DNA of 64,000 nt from Stutzerimonas stutzeri (GCA_002339675.1 DDKB01000019.1:1-64000); one strand, 5' to 3'; shown: positions 42,239 through 51,150, counted from the first letter of the stretch. The notes: generated by a model from the sequence alone, not told the origin. Made by a program: numbers and translations.

Positions 42239-44646
42239 GCGAGTCTGGCAGCCAGATCACCCTGAAACAGCTGATGAGTCGCCACCAGCGCATTCAAATC
42301 CCGATGATCCAGCGCGATTATGCCCAGGGCCGCCCGGCGGCAGAGGATGTACGCGAGGAGTTTCTTGGGACTCTGCAGCAGGCATTTGAGTTGTTACCCA
42401 ATGACACCGCTCTGCCACTAAACCTGGACTTCATTTACGGTAGCGTCGATATTGACGGCCCGGTCCGTTTCCTACCACTCGATGGCCAGCAGCGGCTAAC
42501 CACCCTGTTCCTACTGCATTGGTACCTGGCCTGGCGCGACGGCTGCCAGGCTGAGTTTCAGGAGGTGTTCTGCGAAGGAGAAGGCTCTCGGTTTTCTTAC
42601 CGAGTACGATCGAGCAGTGCCGAGTTCTTCGATGCACTGGTGAACTTCTGGCCGTCGTGTGGGGCCGCTGACGGAGCTTCATTGATCAAGCTGATAACCA
42701 ACCAGGCTTGGTATTTTCGTTACTGGCGCTTGGACCCAACCATTCAATCATGCCTGATTATGTTGGAGGCAATTCATAAACGATTCGCCAACATCATGGG
42801 TGCGTATGCCCGGTTGATGGATGAAAAACAACCTGTGATCACCTTTCAGTTGCTGGACCTCGACCATTTTGGGCTGTCCGATGACCTGTACATCAAGATG
42901 AACGCCCGTGGTAAACCGCTGACTGCGTTCGAGACATTTAAGGCCCGCTATGAACATGAACTGAAGAGTCAGTTCGCCGATGAGACCAGAATTATCGGCC
43001 GTCAAACCTTCTCAATCGCCGATTACTTCGCTCGTCGCATGGATACCAGTTGGGCCGATTTCTTCTGGGCGTATCGCGACAAGGAAACCCACCTTTACGA
43101 CGATGCGATCATGAATTTCTTCCATACCGTAGCTTTCCTTTGCCGGGATCCGGAGCAATCCAGCTACCTAGAGGATGTCAGTACATTTAGGACTAAACCA
43201 TTGAAGTCAGCCTATGCCCTTTATCAAAAAGGAAGCTGGCTGGAGCGGGACTTCTCTGCAACCCTGATGTTGCTGCTGGAAACCTGGAGTGGTCAGGGCA
43301 ACCAGTTCACGCCGCTATTGCCGGGCAACCCATACTTTAACGAAGCGAACATATTCCAACGTTTGGTCAGCGATCCTGCGAGTCTGTCCTATACCGATCT
43401 TGTGCAGCTTTTTGCATTCGTCGCGTTCCTACGTGTTACTGCTGAGCAGCCCGAGCGGCAAGCACTACTGGAATGGATGCGGGTGATTTACAACCTGTCA
43501 GTCAACTCCAGCTACGAACGCCCCGCCGATATGCAGCGCAGTTTGCTGGCAGTACAGGGGTTGCTGCCGCACGCCGGAGATATCCTCACCTACTTCGCCA
43601 GTAACGAAAAGCCCACCCCAGGTTTTAACCTACAGCAGGTCGGTGAAGAGCAGATAAAGGCCAAGTTGTTGCTGCGGCACTGTGGTTGGCGCGAGCTAAT
43701 CGAGCGCGCTGAAAAACATGGCTACTTCAAGGGGCAGATTGAGTTCTTGCTGGAGTTCAGCGGCGCCTCCACCGATCAATGCAAAACCGGCTTGTCACAC
43801 TGGCGATCTAGCGACCACCTTGCGCTACAACAACGCTTTTCCGGATACCTCGAAAAGGCGGAAGTAATGTTCAATGCGCGCGGATTGAACAGCTTGACGG
43901 AGTACCGCTGGGAGCGGGCTTTATTATCACTAGGGGACTACTTTTTGCGCAGTGGATCCAACTACTCGTTCTTGGTTAACTCAGCGTCGGAACAGGCAAG
44001 TTGGAAGCGGTTGTTACGTGGCAGCACCTGGGAAAATGCGCATCATGCTCGAGCGATTTTGCAAAGATTGTTGGATCAGATCAATCTGGACATCCCGCTT
44101 GATGAACAGTTGGACAACTTGATTGCCATCGCTGAAGACCTTGAGCCCTGGCGTCAAATCATGGTGAATACGCCCGACGTGTTCCGCTACTGTGGTGAGC
44201 ACGCGTTACGGTGGAATAACGATGAGATCTACCTGCTCAAGAAGAGTCGCATGAGCGGGATGCACGCTGAGTTGTTCAGCTTTCACTTGCACGCGGAGCT
44301 TAAAGCGGAGCAGCTGCAGAAGAAGCTCTTACCGCTGAGGCTCCAGGAGTACCAATCAGTCAGTGGCTCGGAGTACGAACCGTACGTGAGCTTGGCTCTC
44401 TCATTCCTGAGCCGCAGCTTGAGTATCGCCGTCTTTTCAACTTTAGGGCTTTTTAGGATTCAAGTATCTCGAAAACTACTGAAACCCTTGCCTAATGTGG
44501 AAGACTTGTTGGTCGATAAATTCAAGTTTGACGTGCACAAGGAACAGATCACACTAGACGTTGCACGCGGTCGCATTCACACAACCCTCCGCGCCATAGC
44601 CCGGAATATTAAGGCTTTGGAGGAGCGTATGGCTGATGGTTTGTGA
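42235..44646 (+). CDS. second DUF262 protein, no HNH domain seen
   Basis: This 803-residue protein opens with IQIPMIQRDYAQGR (residues 21-33) and LPLDGQQRLTTLFLLHWYL (DGQQR at 83-87), again the DUF262 core. FQLLDLDHFGLSDDLYIKMNARGKPLTAFETFKA near residues 203-237 is another typical DUF262 segment. The C-terminal 500 residues have no motif that I recognise and lack the EH...N...N of DUF1524. It may therefore supply the sensing or NTPase half, using the nuclease of its partner. Its ATG overlaps the partner's stop (ATGA). DUF262 pairs of this sort are seen in defence islands, but I cannot assign a named system. Confidence 0.82.
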   Translation: MSESGSQITLKQLMSRHQRIQIPMIQRDYAQGRPAAEDVREEFLGTLQQAFELLPNDTALPLNLDFIYGSVDIDGPVRFLPLDGQQRLTTLFLLHWYLAWRDGCQAEFQEVFCEGEGSRFSYRVRSSSAEFFDALVNFWPSCGAADGASLIKLITNQAWYFRYWRLDPTIQSCLIMLEAIHKRFANIMGAYARLMDEKQPVITFQLLDLDHFGLSDDLYIKMNARGKPLTAFETFKARYEHELKSQFADETRIIGRQTFSIADYFARRMDTSWADFFWAYRDKETHLYDDAIMNFFHTVAFLCRDPEQSSYLEDVSTFRTKPLKSAYALYQKGSWLERDFSATLMLLLETWSGQGNQFTPLLPGNPYFNEANIFQRLVSDPASLSYTDLVQLFAFVAFLRVTAEQPERQALLEWMRVIYNLSVNSSYERPADMQRSLLAVQGLLPHAGDILTYFASNEKPTPGFNLQQVGEEQIKAKLLLRHCGWRELIERAEKHGYFKGQIEFLLEFSGASTDQCKTGLSHWRSSDHLALQQRFSGYLEKAEVMFNARGLNSLTEYRWERALLSLGDYFLRSGSNYSFLVNSASEQASWKRLLRGSTWENAHHARAILQRLLDQINLDIPLDEQLDNLIAIAEDLEPWRQIMVNTPDVFRYCGEHALRWNNDEIYLLKKSRMSGMHAELFSFHLHAELKAEQLQKKLLPLRLQEYQSVSGSEYEPYVSLALSFLSRSLSIAVFSTLGLFRIQVSRKLLKPLPNVEDLLVDKFKFDVHKEQITLDVARGRIHTTLRAIARNIKALEERMADGL

Positions 44647-44846
44647 GATCTTGTTGGGGACGTGGGCCTAGCGGATTCGTTCGCGATGGCCTACGTGCCT
44701 TTTATCCCGCTAGATCGGAAATCAAGGTCATCGTTAGCCGCTGATGTCATGCTGTTATCCACAACTCCGATACTATTTCGTTTTGCCGCCACAGGTTTTG
44801 GCGGCCTGAATCGTTTCGAGTTTCTTAGGCACTCGATGACTGCTTT
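44647..44846. other. gap between DUF262 gene and IS element
   Basis: No gene, clear terminator or promoter is seen. The last bases before the IS end (TGACTGCTT) are also found before the MITE at 48443. Confidence 0.4.
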
Positions 44847-46461
44847 CGGCCGATTCTGTTGAAAAAGTAGGTTCAGCGGCAGCCGGCCGGTCGGATGTGC
44901 CTGCTGTCGAAGTGGCTGGAAGCCACTTCAAGTTGCCTTTCGGCGTTTCACTGAGCTTCCTTGCCCAGGTGTGAGGGTTAATTCGAGGGTTTCTGCTCGC
45001 CGCAGGCGCACCTATCCCGTGATCGGTGGCCCGTGAGGCAGCAGCTTGGCCATACGTCTAAGGTTTTGCACAGTCGCGGCCAAGGTGAATTCGTCAGTCG
45101 CACCCGTCAGTCCACGCAGTCGTAAACGGTCGAGTTTCATGATCCGTTGAGGTGGGCGAACAGCATCTCCACCTTCTTCCGTTCGCAACGAGAGACGAGG
45201 TATTCCGGCGTCTTGGCGATGCGTCGCGCCACGTCACGGGCCGCTTCATGGATGCTCCGAGCGATCTTGCGGAATGCAGTATTGGGGCAGCACTTCGCTT
45301 TCAGCGGGCAGGTGGCGCAGTCAGTTTGGCTGGAGCGGTAGATGATGGTGTTGGCCTTGGTCACCCGCGATCTTTGCTGGGTGAAGGTGCGCCATGCACT
45401 GCGCAGCGGTTTGCCGGCTGGGCAGCGGTATTCATTGGCCTCCTGATTCCAGTGGAAGTCATTACTGGAGAGGCTGTCGTCCTTGCGTTCGGTCTTGTCC
45501 CACACCGGCACGTGCGGCTCGATGTTCTTTTCTTCGACCATCCAGGACAGCATCGGGGCAGTGCCATAGGCGGTGTCGCCGATGAGGCGTTCCGGTGTGA
45601 GGTCGAACTGCGCTTCGACACGCTCAACCATCGTCCTGGTCGAATCGACCTCGGCGGTACGATGCGCCGGAGTCGCTTCTACATCCATGATCACGCCGTG
45701 CTCGGTGTCGATCAGGTAGTTGGTGGAGTAGGCAAAGTAAGCCGGGCCGCCTGGCGCTGCTGTCCAACGAGACAGCGGATCGGTGAGTGAAATCTTCTTG
45801 GGGAGGGCTTCAGCCAACGCCTCTTCATCAAGGGCTTCGAGGTACTCGCGTACGGCGCGGCTGCTGAGCGTTGGATCACTCCAATCGACTTCATCTCCCG
45901 CCACCCCACGTTGCCGGCTGGCATCCGCCTTGATGATGCTGGCGTCGACGGCGAAGCCTTCGCCCTTGACCAGGCCGGCCGCCATGCAGCGTCGCAGCAC
46001 CTCATTGAACAACCAGCGGAACAGGCCGCTGTCACGGAAGCGGCCGTGGCGATTCTTCGAAAAGGTCGAGTGATTGGGGACTTCATCCTCCAGACCCAAC
46101 CGGCAGAACCAACGGTAGGCCAGGTTGAGGTGCACTTCTTCGCATAGCCGTCGTTCGGAGCGGATGCCATAGCAGTAGCCGATGACCAGCATGCGCACTA
46201 TCAACTCCGGGTCAATCGAGGGTCGCCCGATGGGGCTATAGAAATCCGCCAGGTGGCGCGCAGGTCACTGAGATCCAGGCACTGGTCGATGCTGCGCAGG
46301 AGGTGTTGGGGCGGGACGTGATCTTCCAAGTTGAACGAGTAGAACAGCCGCTGCTGTCCTCCCGGTAACTGTCCCATCATGCTGTTCGCCCCCGCGCTCG
46401 CTGACAGAGCAATTCTGCCGAAGGCATGGGGAAGCAGCTATTTTTTCAACAGAATCGGCCG
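44847..46461 (-). mobile_element. IS1182-family insertion sequence, degenerate
   Basis: The ends are exact 20-bp inverted repeats: CGGCCGATTCTGTTGAAAAA at 44847-44866 and its complement at 46442-46461. Between them lies one transposase gene on the minus strand. The total of about 1.6 kb fits the family. Clear target duplication was not found. The same inverted repeat ends bound a 180-bp element at 48443. Confidence 0.85.
45012..46380 (-). pseudogene. IS1182-type transposase with two frameshifts
   Basis: From ATG 46380 the frame reads MMGQLPGGQQRLFYSFNLEDHVPP to SDLRA. It then needs one added base near 46255 to continue as LADFYSPIGRPSIDPE and into the long frame (VRMLVIGYCYGIRSERRLCEE, GFAVDASIIKADASRQRG, ERLIGDTAYGTAPML). 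A second single-base loss near 45146 breaks the end, after which KLDRLRLRGLTGATDEFTLAATVQNLRRMAKLLPHG follows to TAG at 45012. The DDE-type core is therefore largely preserved but split, and the IS should be unable to move by itself. Confidence 0.85.
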
Positions 46462-46709
46462 TTCCCTGCCTGCCAGGGGCATGAAGCATGCCGGTCAGAT
46501 TCGCTGCTAATAACTGGTAAGGTTGATGAGTGCAAATGGGTGGTCAAGTCTAAGCAATTATCGACGCACGCAATCGCTCCCGCCGCATGAAGCCCTAACC
46601 AGCGCCGATAACGGGCCCCTTCTCAAAGTCTGTGACTGACCGGCTGAGTCCGAGTATTTTGTGCCAAGCATCTATCCACTCTCGCCACATTCACGCCTTC
46701 TTGCCACCT
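46462..46709. other. gap between IS element and Sel1 gene
   Basis: Apart from the end of the IS at 46461, nothing recognisable is seen; the promoter for the next gene should be here. Confidence 0.3.
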
Positions 46710-48248
46710 ATGAACGACATCGATTTTGCACAGAGCGTCAGCCCCGACCTGGCCGGGCATTACGAGCAGGCTAAAGACCTGGCCTTCATTACCCCAGCGT
46801 ACGCTTTAACCCACTTGCGTAGCTTTGCAGCTGTGTTCTGCGATGAGATAACGCCGTCGGCAAGGTTTGAGTTCAATATCGCCAGCAAGATCCAAAAGGT
46901 GCACAACGCGGAGGGCTCATCTAGGAAGATACTGTCAGCCTTGGACACATTGCGCGACAGTGGGAACAAAGCTGCCCACCCGGAAGAATATGCGCCGGGC
47001 ACCCTCGACTTCCCTTCGATGGTTGCTAAGGGGCTGCAGCTCGCTCGTGAGCTCTTGGAGCATCTCAACTGGCTGAAAACCGGCAGATCGACAACGCCTA
47101 AATATGAAGTCATCGAGCCCACCCTGCACATCCAGCGAGACCTCAGCTACAAAGCCATATTCGAAGAGGATGCGCAGTCTCGATATACGCTAGGCGTCTA
47201 CTTCAAAGAGAAAGCTGATCGAGAGAAGTCCGATTATGGGTTGCATCGATTTGATGACGGCTATGGGGCGGCCGGTATGCTCTCGCGTGAGGCCATTGAT
47301 CAGGCTATGCACTGGTTCAAATGTGCTGCCGACAGCGATCATCCAGGTGCACGATATGAATATGGCGCGTATCTGTTTCGACTCAAGGACAACCCTGACG
47401 GGACTGTAAGTCGTCGCGACGATCGTTGGCGCGGTGAACGCTATATCTGGTGGGCATGCCAGGCGGGTCATGCGGATGCCCAAGCCATGATGGGCGACTT
47501 CTTCTTGAATGGCACTGAGCACCTTGACAGCGATTATGAGCGCGCAAGAGAGCACTATCAGGAGGCAGCTGAGCAGTCGCACCCGCGGGCATTGGCTCAA
47601 CTGGGAAGAATGCATGAGCATGGGCTTGGCGGACCGAAGGACCTCAAGAAAGCCATCGAGTGCTCACTGAGAGCCGCAGAGTCTGGATTCCCGCAAGCTC
47701 AATATCACTTGTATGCGCTGCATAGACAGGGGGACGCATTTGTAGGGGAACACACAACCGCCCTCCACTGGCTAACCGCAGCCGCAGACCAACGCCATCC
47801 CGATGCCATGATGGCGTTGGCAGGGCTGATAGAGGTTAAGAAAGTAGCGAATCGCAGCGTCGCAGATGCACAACATTTATATGAGCAGTGCATCAACACC
47901 CCGCACCTTCGGATTCGGGCCCTGTATGCGTATGCCAATCTGGTGGCGACACACTCAGATGACCTTCAAGAACTGGAATCAGCACGCCATTGCATTTCCC
48001 AATGCGCGGAAGAAATCCAGGCCAACCCTCAGTACCATTGCTCGCTATCGGGGTGCAACAGAATCAATAGTGTTCTCCTGAACAAGCAGGCAGCTGCCAT
48101 GTCCCGTGAATTCCCCCATTTCCGGTTCCAATTTGGAGCCGCGGAGCCTGCACAGGGGGCATTGGATTACACAGGTCCGAAAGTCGGCAGGAATGACCCA
48201 TGTCCCTGTGGCAAGGGCTCTAAATATAAGCATTGCTGTATGAGATAG
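46710..48248 (+). CDS. DUF4145/Sel1-repeat/SEC-C protein
   Basis: The 512-residue product starts MNDIDFAQSVSPDLAGHYEQAKDLAF. The first 110 residues (ALTHLRSFAAVFCDEI, KVHNAEGSSRKILSALDTLRDSGNKAAHPEE) look like DUF4145, found at the N-terminus of type I restriction and other defence proteins. Then come several Sel1 (TPR-like) repeats, such as AMHWFKCAADSDHPGARYEYGAYLF and AREHYQEAAEQSHPRALAQLGRMHEHGLGG. The end is a SEC-C motif, GRNDPCPCGKGSKYKHCC, which binds zinc. This combination suggests a scaffold or sensor, with no enzyme domain visible. ATG 46632 is a possible earlier start. It stands alone between an IS and a MITE. Confidence 0.85.
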   Translation: MNDIDFAQSVSPDLAGHYEQAKDLAFITPAYALTHLRSFAAVFCDEITPSARFEFNIASKIQKVHNAEGSSRKILSALDTLRDSGNKAAHPEEYAPGTLDFPSMVAKGLQLARELLEHLNWLKTGRSTTPKYEVIEPTLHIQRDLSYKAIFEEDAQSRYTLGVYFKEKADREKSDYGLHRFDDGYGAAGMLSREAIDQAMHWFKCAADSDHPGARYEYGAYLFRLKDNPDGTVSRRDDRWRGERYIWWACQAGHADAQAMMGDFFLNGTEHLDSDYERAREHYQEAAEQSHPRALAQLGRMHEHGLGGPKDLKKAIECSLRAAESGFPQAQYHLYALHRQGDAFVGEHTTALHWLTAAADQRHPDAMMALAGLIEVKKVANRSVADAQHLYEQCINTPHLRIRALYAYANLVATHSDDLQELESARHCISQCAEEIQANPQYHCSLSGCNRINSVLLNKQAAAMSREFPHFRFQFGAAEPAQGALDYTGPKVGRNDPCPCGKGSKYKHCCMR

Positions 48249-48442
48249 TGAAGCGCTGGCAGCCCTAGGCGGCCTGCTGGATGTTACTCAATCGAATCTA
48301 GTTCTGCGAGCCGAGTACTCATCAAACCACATGCGTTCCCCGCTCTGGCCTGTACAGAATTTTGTATAGATGGTGCGGAGCTCCACGCACAAAGCTGCAC
48401 CTTAACGCAACCTGAGGCCTACGGCTTTGGGTGACTGCTTCT

Positions 48443-48622
48443 GGCCGATTCTGTTGAAAAAGTCCCTCTGCAATGTCCGCATTCGAAAGTAGGCCTCTGA
48501 CATCTGAAGCAGTTCCGCTCCCGATCAGCTTCAGATTTCGCGCAGCAACGTCAAAATCGTGCGTATCTTGAACGCTCGAAAGGTGGCTCCAGCCTAGACC
48601 GCCTTTTTCAACAGAATCGGCC
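48443..48622. mobile_element. 180-bp MITE-like element with IS1182-type ends
   Basis: GGCCGATTCTGTTGAAAAAG at 48443-48462 and its exact complement at 48603-48622 enclose 140 bases with no gene. The ends are the same as those of the IS at 44847-46461. It is a non-autonomous derivative that an IS1182-type transposase could move. The rest of 48249-48948 shows no gene. Confidence 0.8.
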
Positions 48623-48916
48623 GGATACGGCCAGTCACGAGATTGTGAGGATCTGCTTTATAACCGGTCTGGTTGTATTAGCTGTCCGCAGTTCTGAGAT
48701 GGAGAACAATCATATCCACCCTGACCCGTGCATCAGGCATGCCTACCACCGCCTGCAGATGATGGAGCACCTAGACGATTTCAAGCCGGCAGATTGTAAA
48801 CGCACACGCGAGTGAGGCCCCATTTCGGTTGAGTGAACCTTACCTAGCCTCCTTCATCGTAATCTGTTTGTGAGCATCGAATGGACAGCTTTATGCGTCT
48901 GCTGCTACCTTATTCA

Positions 48917-48935
48917 GAGGTAGTACCTATAGATA
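48917..48935 (+). promoter_or_regulatory. operator/promoter of the CopG-ParE pair
   Basis: AGGT-AGT-ACCT (48917-48927) is an imperfect palindrome running into CTATAGATAA, which contains a -10-like TATAGAT. RHH antitoxins repress their own operon at such short palindromes. The 13-mer TACCTATAGATAA (48923-48935) also occurs at 10572-10584. Confidence 0.5.
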
Positions 48936-48948
48936 AAGAGGGCTAACC

Positions 48949-49221
48949 ATGGCCACATCCATCAAAATTGATGACGAGCTAAAAGGCCGCATTCAGCAGT
49001 TGGCGAGCCAACGCCAACGCTCGTCTCACTGGATCATGCGCGAGGCGATAACCCAGTACGTCGAGCGCGAGGAGGCCCGAGAGAGCTTCAAGCAGGAAGC
49101 GTTGGCCTCGTGGGCGGCGTATCAGGAAACCGGACGGCATTTAACCAGCCAAGAAGCTCGGACCTGGCTTGGTACCTGGGGTACAGATGCTGAGGTAGAG
49201 CTTCCCAAGTGCCACGATTGA
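48949..49221 (+). CDS. CopG/RHH-family antitoxin
   Basis: The 90-residue product starts MATSIKIDDELKGRIQQLASQRQRSSHWIMREAITQYVEREE, a ribbon-helix-helix DNA-binding domain. The C-terminal half (FKQEALASWAAYQETGRHLTSQEARTWL) is the helix that would wrap the toxin. It overlaps the next gene by 13 bases. The pair would help keep the island and is placed directly beside the integrase. Confidence 0.9.
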   Translation: MATSIKIDDELKGRIQQLASQRQRSSHWIMREAITQYVEREEARESFKQEALASWAAYQETGRHLTSQEARTWLGTWGTDAEVELPKCHD

Positions 49222-49502
49222 TTGTCACTGAAGGTGCGGGGAAGGGCTTGGAGCGTTGCCGACGGTTCCTTGCCGATAAAGATCCGCTGGTTGCGCGGCG
49301 CGCTGCGCAGGCGATTGAGCGCCAGTTAGCTCGCCTGGAAGAAAGTCCGGAAGTAGGGCGTCCGTTTCCAGATCTACCGCAGCTGCGTGAGCTGATTATA
49401 GAGTTTGGTGACTCAGGGTACGTCGCTCTCTACCGCTATGAGCGCATAGACGATACTGCGTATGTCTTGGCCTTTCGCCATCAAAAGGAAGCGGGTTACT
49501 GA
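49209..49502 (+). CDS. ParE/RelE-superfamily toxin
   Basis: The 97-residue product has the ParE pattern: MPRLIVTEGAGKGLERCRRFLADKD, then AAQAIERQLARLEESPEVGRPFPDLPQLRELIIEFGDSGYVALYRYERIDDTAYVLAFRHQKEAGY, with conserved R-E-L and FRHQKE ends. ParE toxins inhibit gyrase and RelE toxins cut mRNA; this one looks closer to ParE. It is translated with the CopG-like antitoxin, and its end overlaps the integrase end by 7 bases on the opposite strand. Confidence 0.9.
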   Translation: MPRLIVTEGAGKGLERCRRFLADKDPLVARRAAQAIERQLARLEESPEVGRPFPDLPQLRELIIEFGDSGYVALYRYERIDDTAYVLAFRHQKEAGY

Positions 49503-50899
49503 GTTTGATCTACTGCGCCTGTAGTGAGAATCGACTCCAGCTTCTCTCCCAATAATCGCCATGCTTCGGTCTTTTCCTTAGCGTAATCGTGGTGCAGGTA
49601 ATGCCGGCGTACCTTGGAGCCGCCCAGCAAGTGGTTCTGGCAGCGGTCGATGATTTCCAGTGTCACACCCAGCTCCTGCATCATGGTGGCCCCGGTGCGG
49701 CGCAGGTCATGCGGCGTCCATTCCCCTTTGGCTCCTTTGCTAAGCACCAGTGAGTCATCATGATGCCGGCCGGCCAGGGGCTTGCTGCGGTTCTTGAAGC
49801 GGCACTGCCGATCGCCGATGAGCTTGCTGACCGTCTTGGTATCGACATGGCTTTGGCTGTCCTTGCTGGGAAAGCAGAACGGCGTATGGCCGGTTTCTTT
49901 TTGCAAACGCTTGAACTGCTCTATGGCGAAAGCTGATAGGAACACATGGTGATCCTGGCGTTTGCCTTTATGGCCTTTGGTAGCCTCGGCGGGAATGAAC
50001 CAGGCGCCTTTCTTCAGGTCCAGGTAGCGCCACTCGGCCTTAAGCAGCTCGCCGATACGACAGAGAGTGCTCAGGCAGATCCACAGAGCGCACTGGACTC
50101 GCGTGTTGACCGGGCGAATGCCGGAATACTTCTGGCCAGCGGGAAGCTCTTCGTAGTCTTTCTCTAGGCATTCGAGGATGTCACGCAGCTCGCGAATCTC
50201 GTCGGGGGAGAGCAGGCGGTCGCGTTGTTCTTCATAATCGTGATCGAGCAGCTTGCTGACATCTATAAGGTCGGCTGGATTGCCGTCAGTCATCAGGCCT
50301 CGCCAGGGTTTGCGTTTCTCACCCCAGCGCAGCATCTGGCCAATGTCGTTGTTGCGGATAACGACGGTGCGGTTCAGGCCACGGGCTTTGATTGAGCGCA
50401 GCACCGCGAGCAGATCCTTTTCGGTCAGGTTGCGTAGTGGTTTCTTGCCAATCAGCGGTAGGACATCTTTCTTGAAGCTGCGGATCAGTTCGGCATTGCC
50501 ATCCTGGCGGGAGACGCCGTCGCGAATCCATTCGTCGAAGAGGTCCGCCACCGTCTTGTTTTCGGCCGCTTGGCGTTCGGCTTCGGCGATGGTCGCTGCG
50601 ACTGCAGCTTGAGCTTCGATCTTGGCGGCTTTGCGAGCAGCGGTTGGATCGATGCCTTTTGCGGCCGTCGCTCTAACCTCATCACGTTCGGCACGAATCT
50701 GAGCAAGAGACTTCTTTGGCCAGCTGCCCAGGCTTTGATCGCGTTTCAGTCCGTCTTGTTTGAATTCGTAGCGAAACTGCACTGTTACACCACGGACGCC
50801 TGCGCGAACCCTGGCAACCAGGCCGCCGTCCTCCCGAAGGATTCTGCCGTCATCGGCAGAAGTAAGGGCGTCTAGCTGCTTCGCCGTTAACTTTGCCAC
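49496..50899 (-). CDS. int: tyrosine recombinase (island integrase)
   Basis: The 467-residue product is a P4-type integrase with an N-terminal DUF4102-like arm-binding domain (LTAKQLDALTSADDGRILREDGGLVARVR), a core-binding domain (TVADLFDEWIRDG to LKARGLNRTVV) and a catalytic domain. The site residues are R281 in LCRIGELLKAEW, H397 and R400 in HDLRRTG, H423 in CQNH, and Y434 in RRHYLHHDY. It would integrate and excise the island at tRNA-Pro. It is transcribed away from attR, with tandem TTTTACCCCAC repeats in its upstream region (50934-50955). All catalytic residues are present, so it should be active. Confidence 0.95.
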   Translation of the reverse strand: MAKLTAKQLDALTSADDGRILREDGGLVARVRAGVRGVTVQFRYEFKQDGLKRDQSLGSWPKKSLAQIRAERDEVRATAAKGIDPTAARKAAKIEAQAAVAATIAEAERQAAENKTVADLFDEWIRDGVSRQDGNAELIRSFKKDVLPLIGKKPLRNLTEKDLLAVLRSIKARGLNRTVVIRNNDIGQMLRWGEKRKPWRGLMTDGNPADLIDVSKLLDHDYEEQRDRLLSPDEIRELRDILECLEKDYEELPAGQKYSGIRPVNTRVQCALWICLSTLCRIGELLKAEWRYLDLKKGAWFIPAEATKGHKGKRQDHHVFLSAFAIEQFKRLQKETGHTPFCFPSKDSQSHVDTKTVSKLIGDRQCRFKNRSKPLAGRHHDDSLVLSKGAKGEWTPHDLRRTGATMMQELGVTLEIIDRCQNHLLGGSKVRRHYLHHDYAKEKTEAWRLLGEKLESILTTGAVDQTQ

Positions 50900-50933
50900 T
50901 CTCTACCCCTTGCCTGATTTGGTTGCCTTAGAA

Positions 50934-50955
50934 TTTTACCCCACTTTTACCCCAC
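50934..50955 (+). repeat. tandem 11-mers, candidate integrase arm-type sites (right)
   Basis: TTTTACCCCAC stands twice in tandem at 50934-50944 and 50945-50955, just upstream of int. It matches the left-end pair at 7980-8003 in sequence and orientation. Binding here could also repress int. The remaining bases to attR show no gene. Confidence 0.6.
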
Positions 50956-51086
50956 CTAATCGCTTGGCTGGTGGTGGATAGCATTGGACGCTATGGGACG
51001 ACAGAATAGCCTGTAAGACCCGTATTTTCTAGGATTCGTGAGTCCATAAGAGTCCATGTGGATCTACAGTAATCCACCAAAAAAGC

Positions 51087-51135
51087 GCATGGGGTGCAAG
51101 GGGTCGAGTGTTCGAATCACTCCGTCCCGACCAAA
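51087..51135 (+). repeat. attR: 49-bp repeat of the tRNA-Pro 3' end
   Basis: It is identical to 7859-7907 and starts in the anticodon stem-loop. The rest of the tRNA is absent before it, so it makes no tRNA. It ends the island. Confidence 0.93.
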
Positions 51136-51150
51136 TAACTCCACGACTTA

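Larger units (their letters stand above)
7908..51135. mobile_element. defence-carrying integrative island in tRNA-Pro
   Basis: About 43.2 kb lie between two 49-bp att repeats, with a tyrosine integrase at the right end. Content is mobility and maintenance genes on the left, then BREX, AbpAB-like, DUF262 and other defence-type genes, then IS/MITE elements, a toxin-antitoxin pair and the integrase. No conjugation genes are seen, so it is more likely a mobilisable or P4-like satellite island than a self-transmissible ICE. The AlpA, YfjJ, RadC, YqaJ and DUF932 genes are also found on such islands. Two AT-rich patches (about 9.0-10.2 and 10.4-11.1 kb) contrast with the GC-rich flanks. Confidence 0.92.

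Noticed and set aside
48443..48622. CRISPR-like repeat pair
   Set aside because: Two inverted copies with no regular spacing or further repeats; they are transposon ends. No CRISPR array is seen in the window.
51087..51135. Second tRNA-Pro gene
   Set aside because: Only the 3' 46 bases of the tRNA are present; it is the att duplicate.
7908..51135. Prophage
   Set aside because: No capsid, terminase, portal or tail genes are seen; the phage-like genes are recombination and replication types common on islands.
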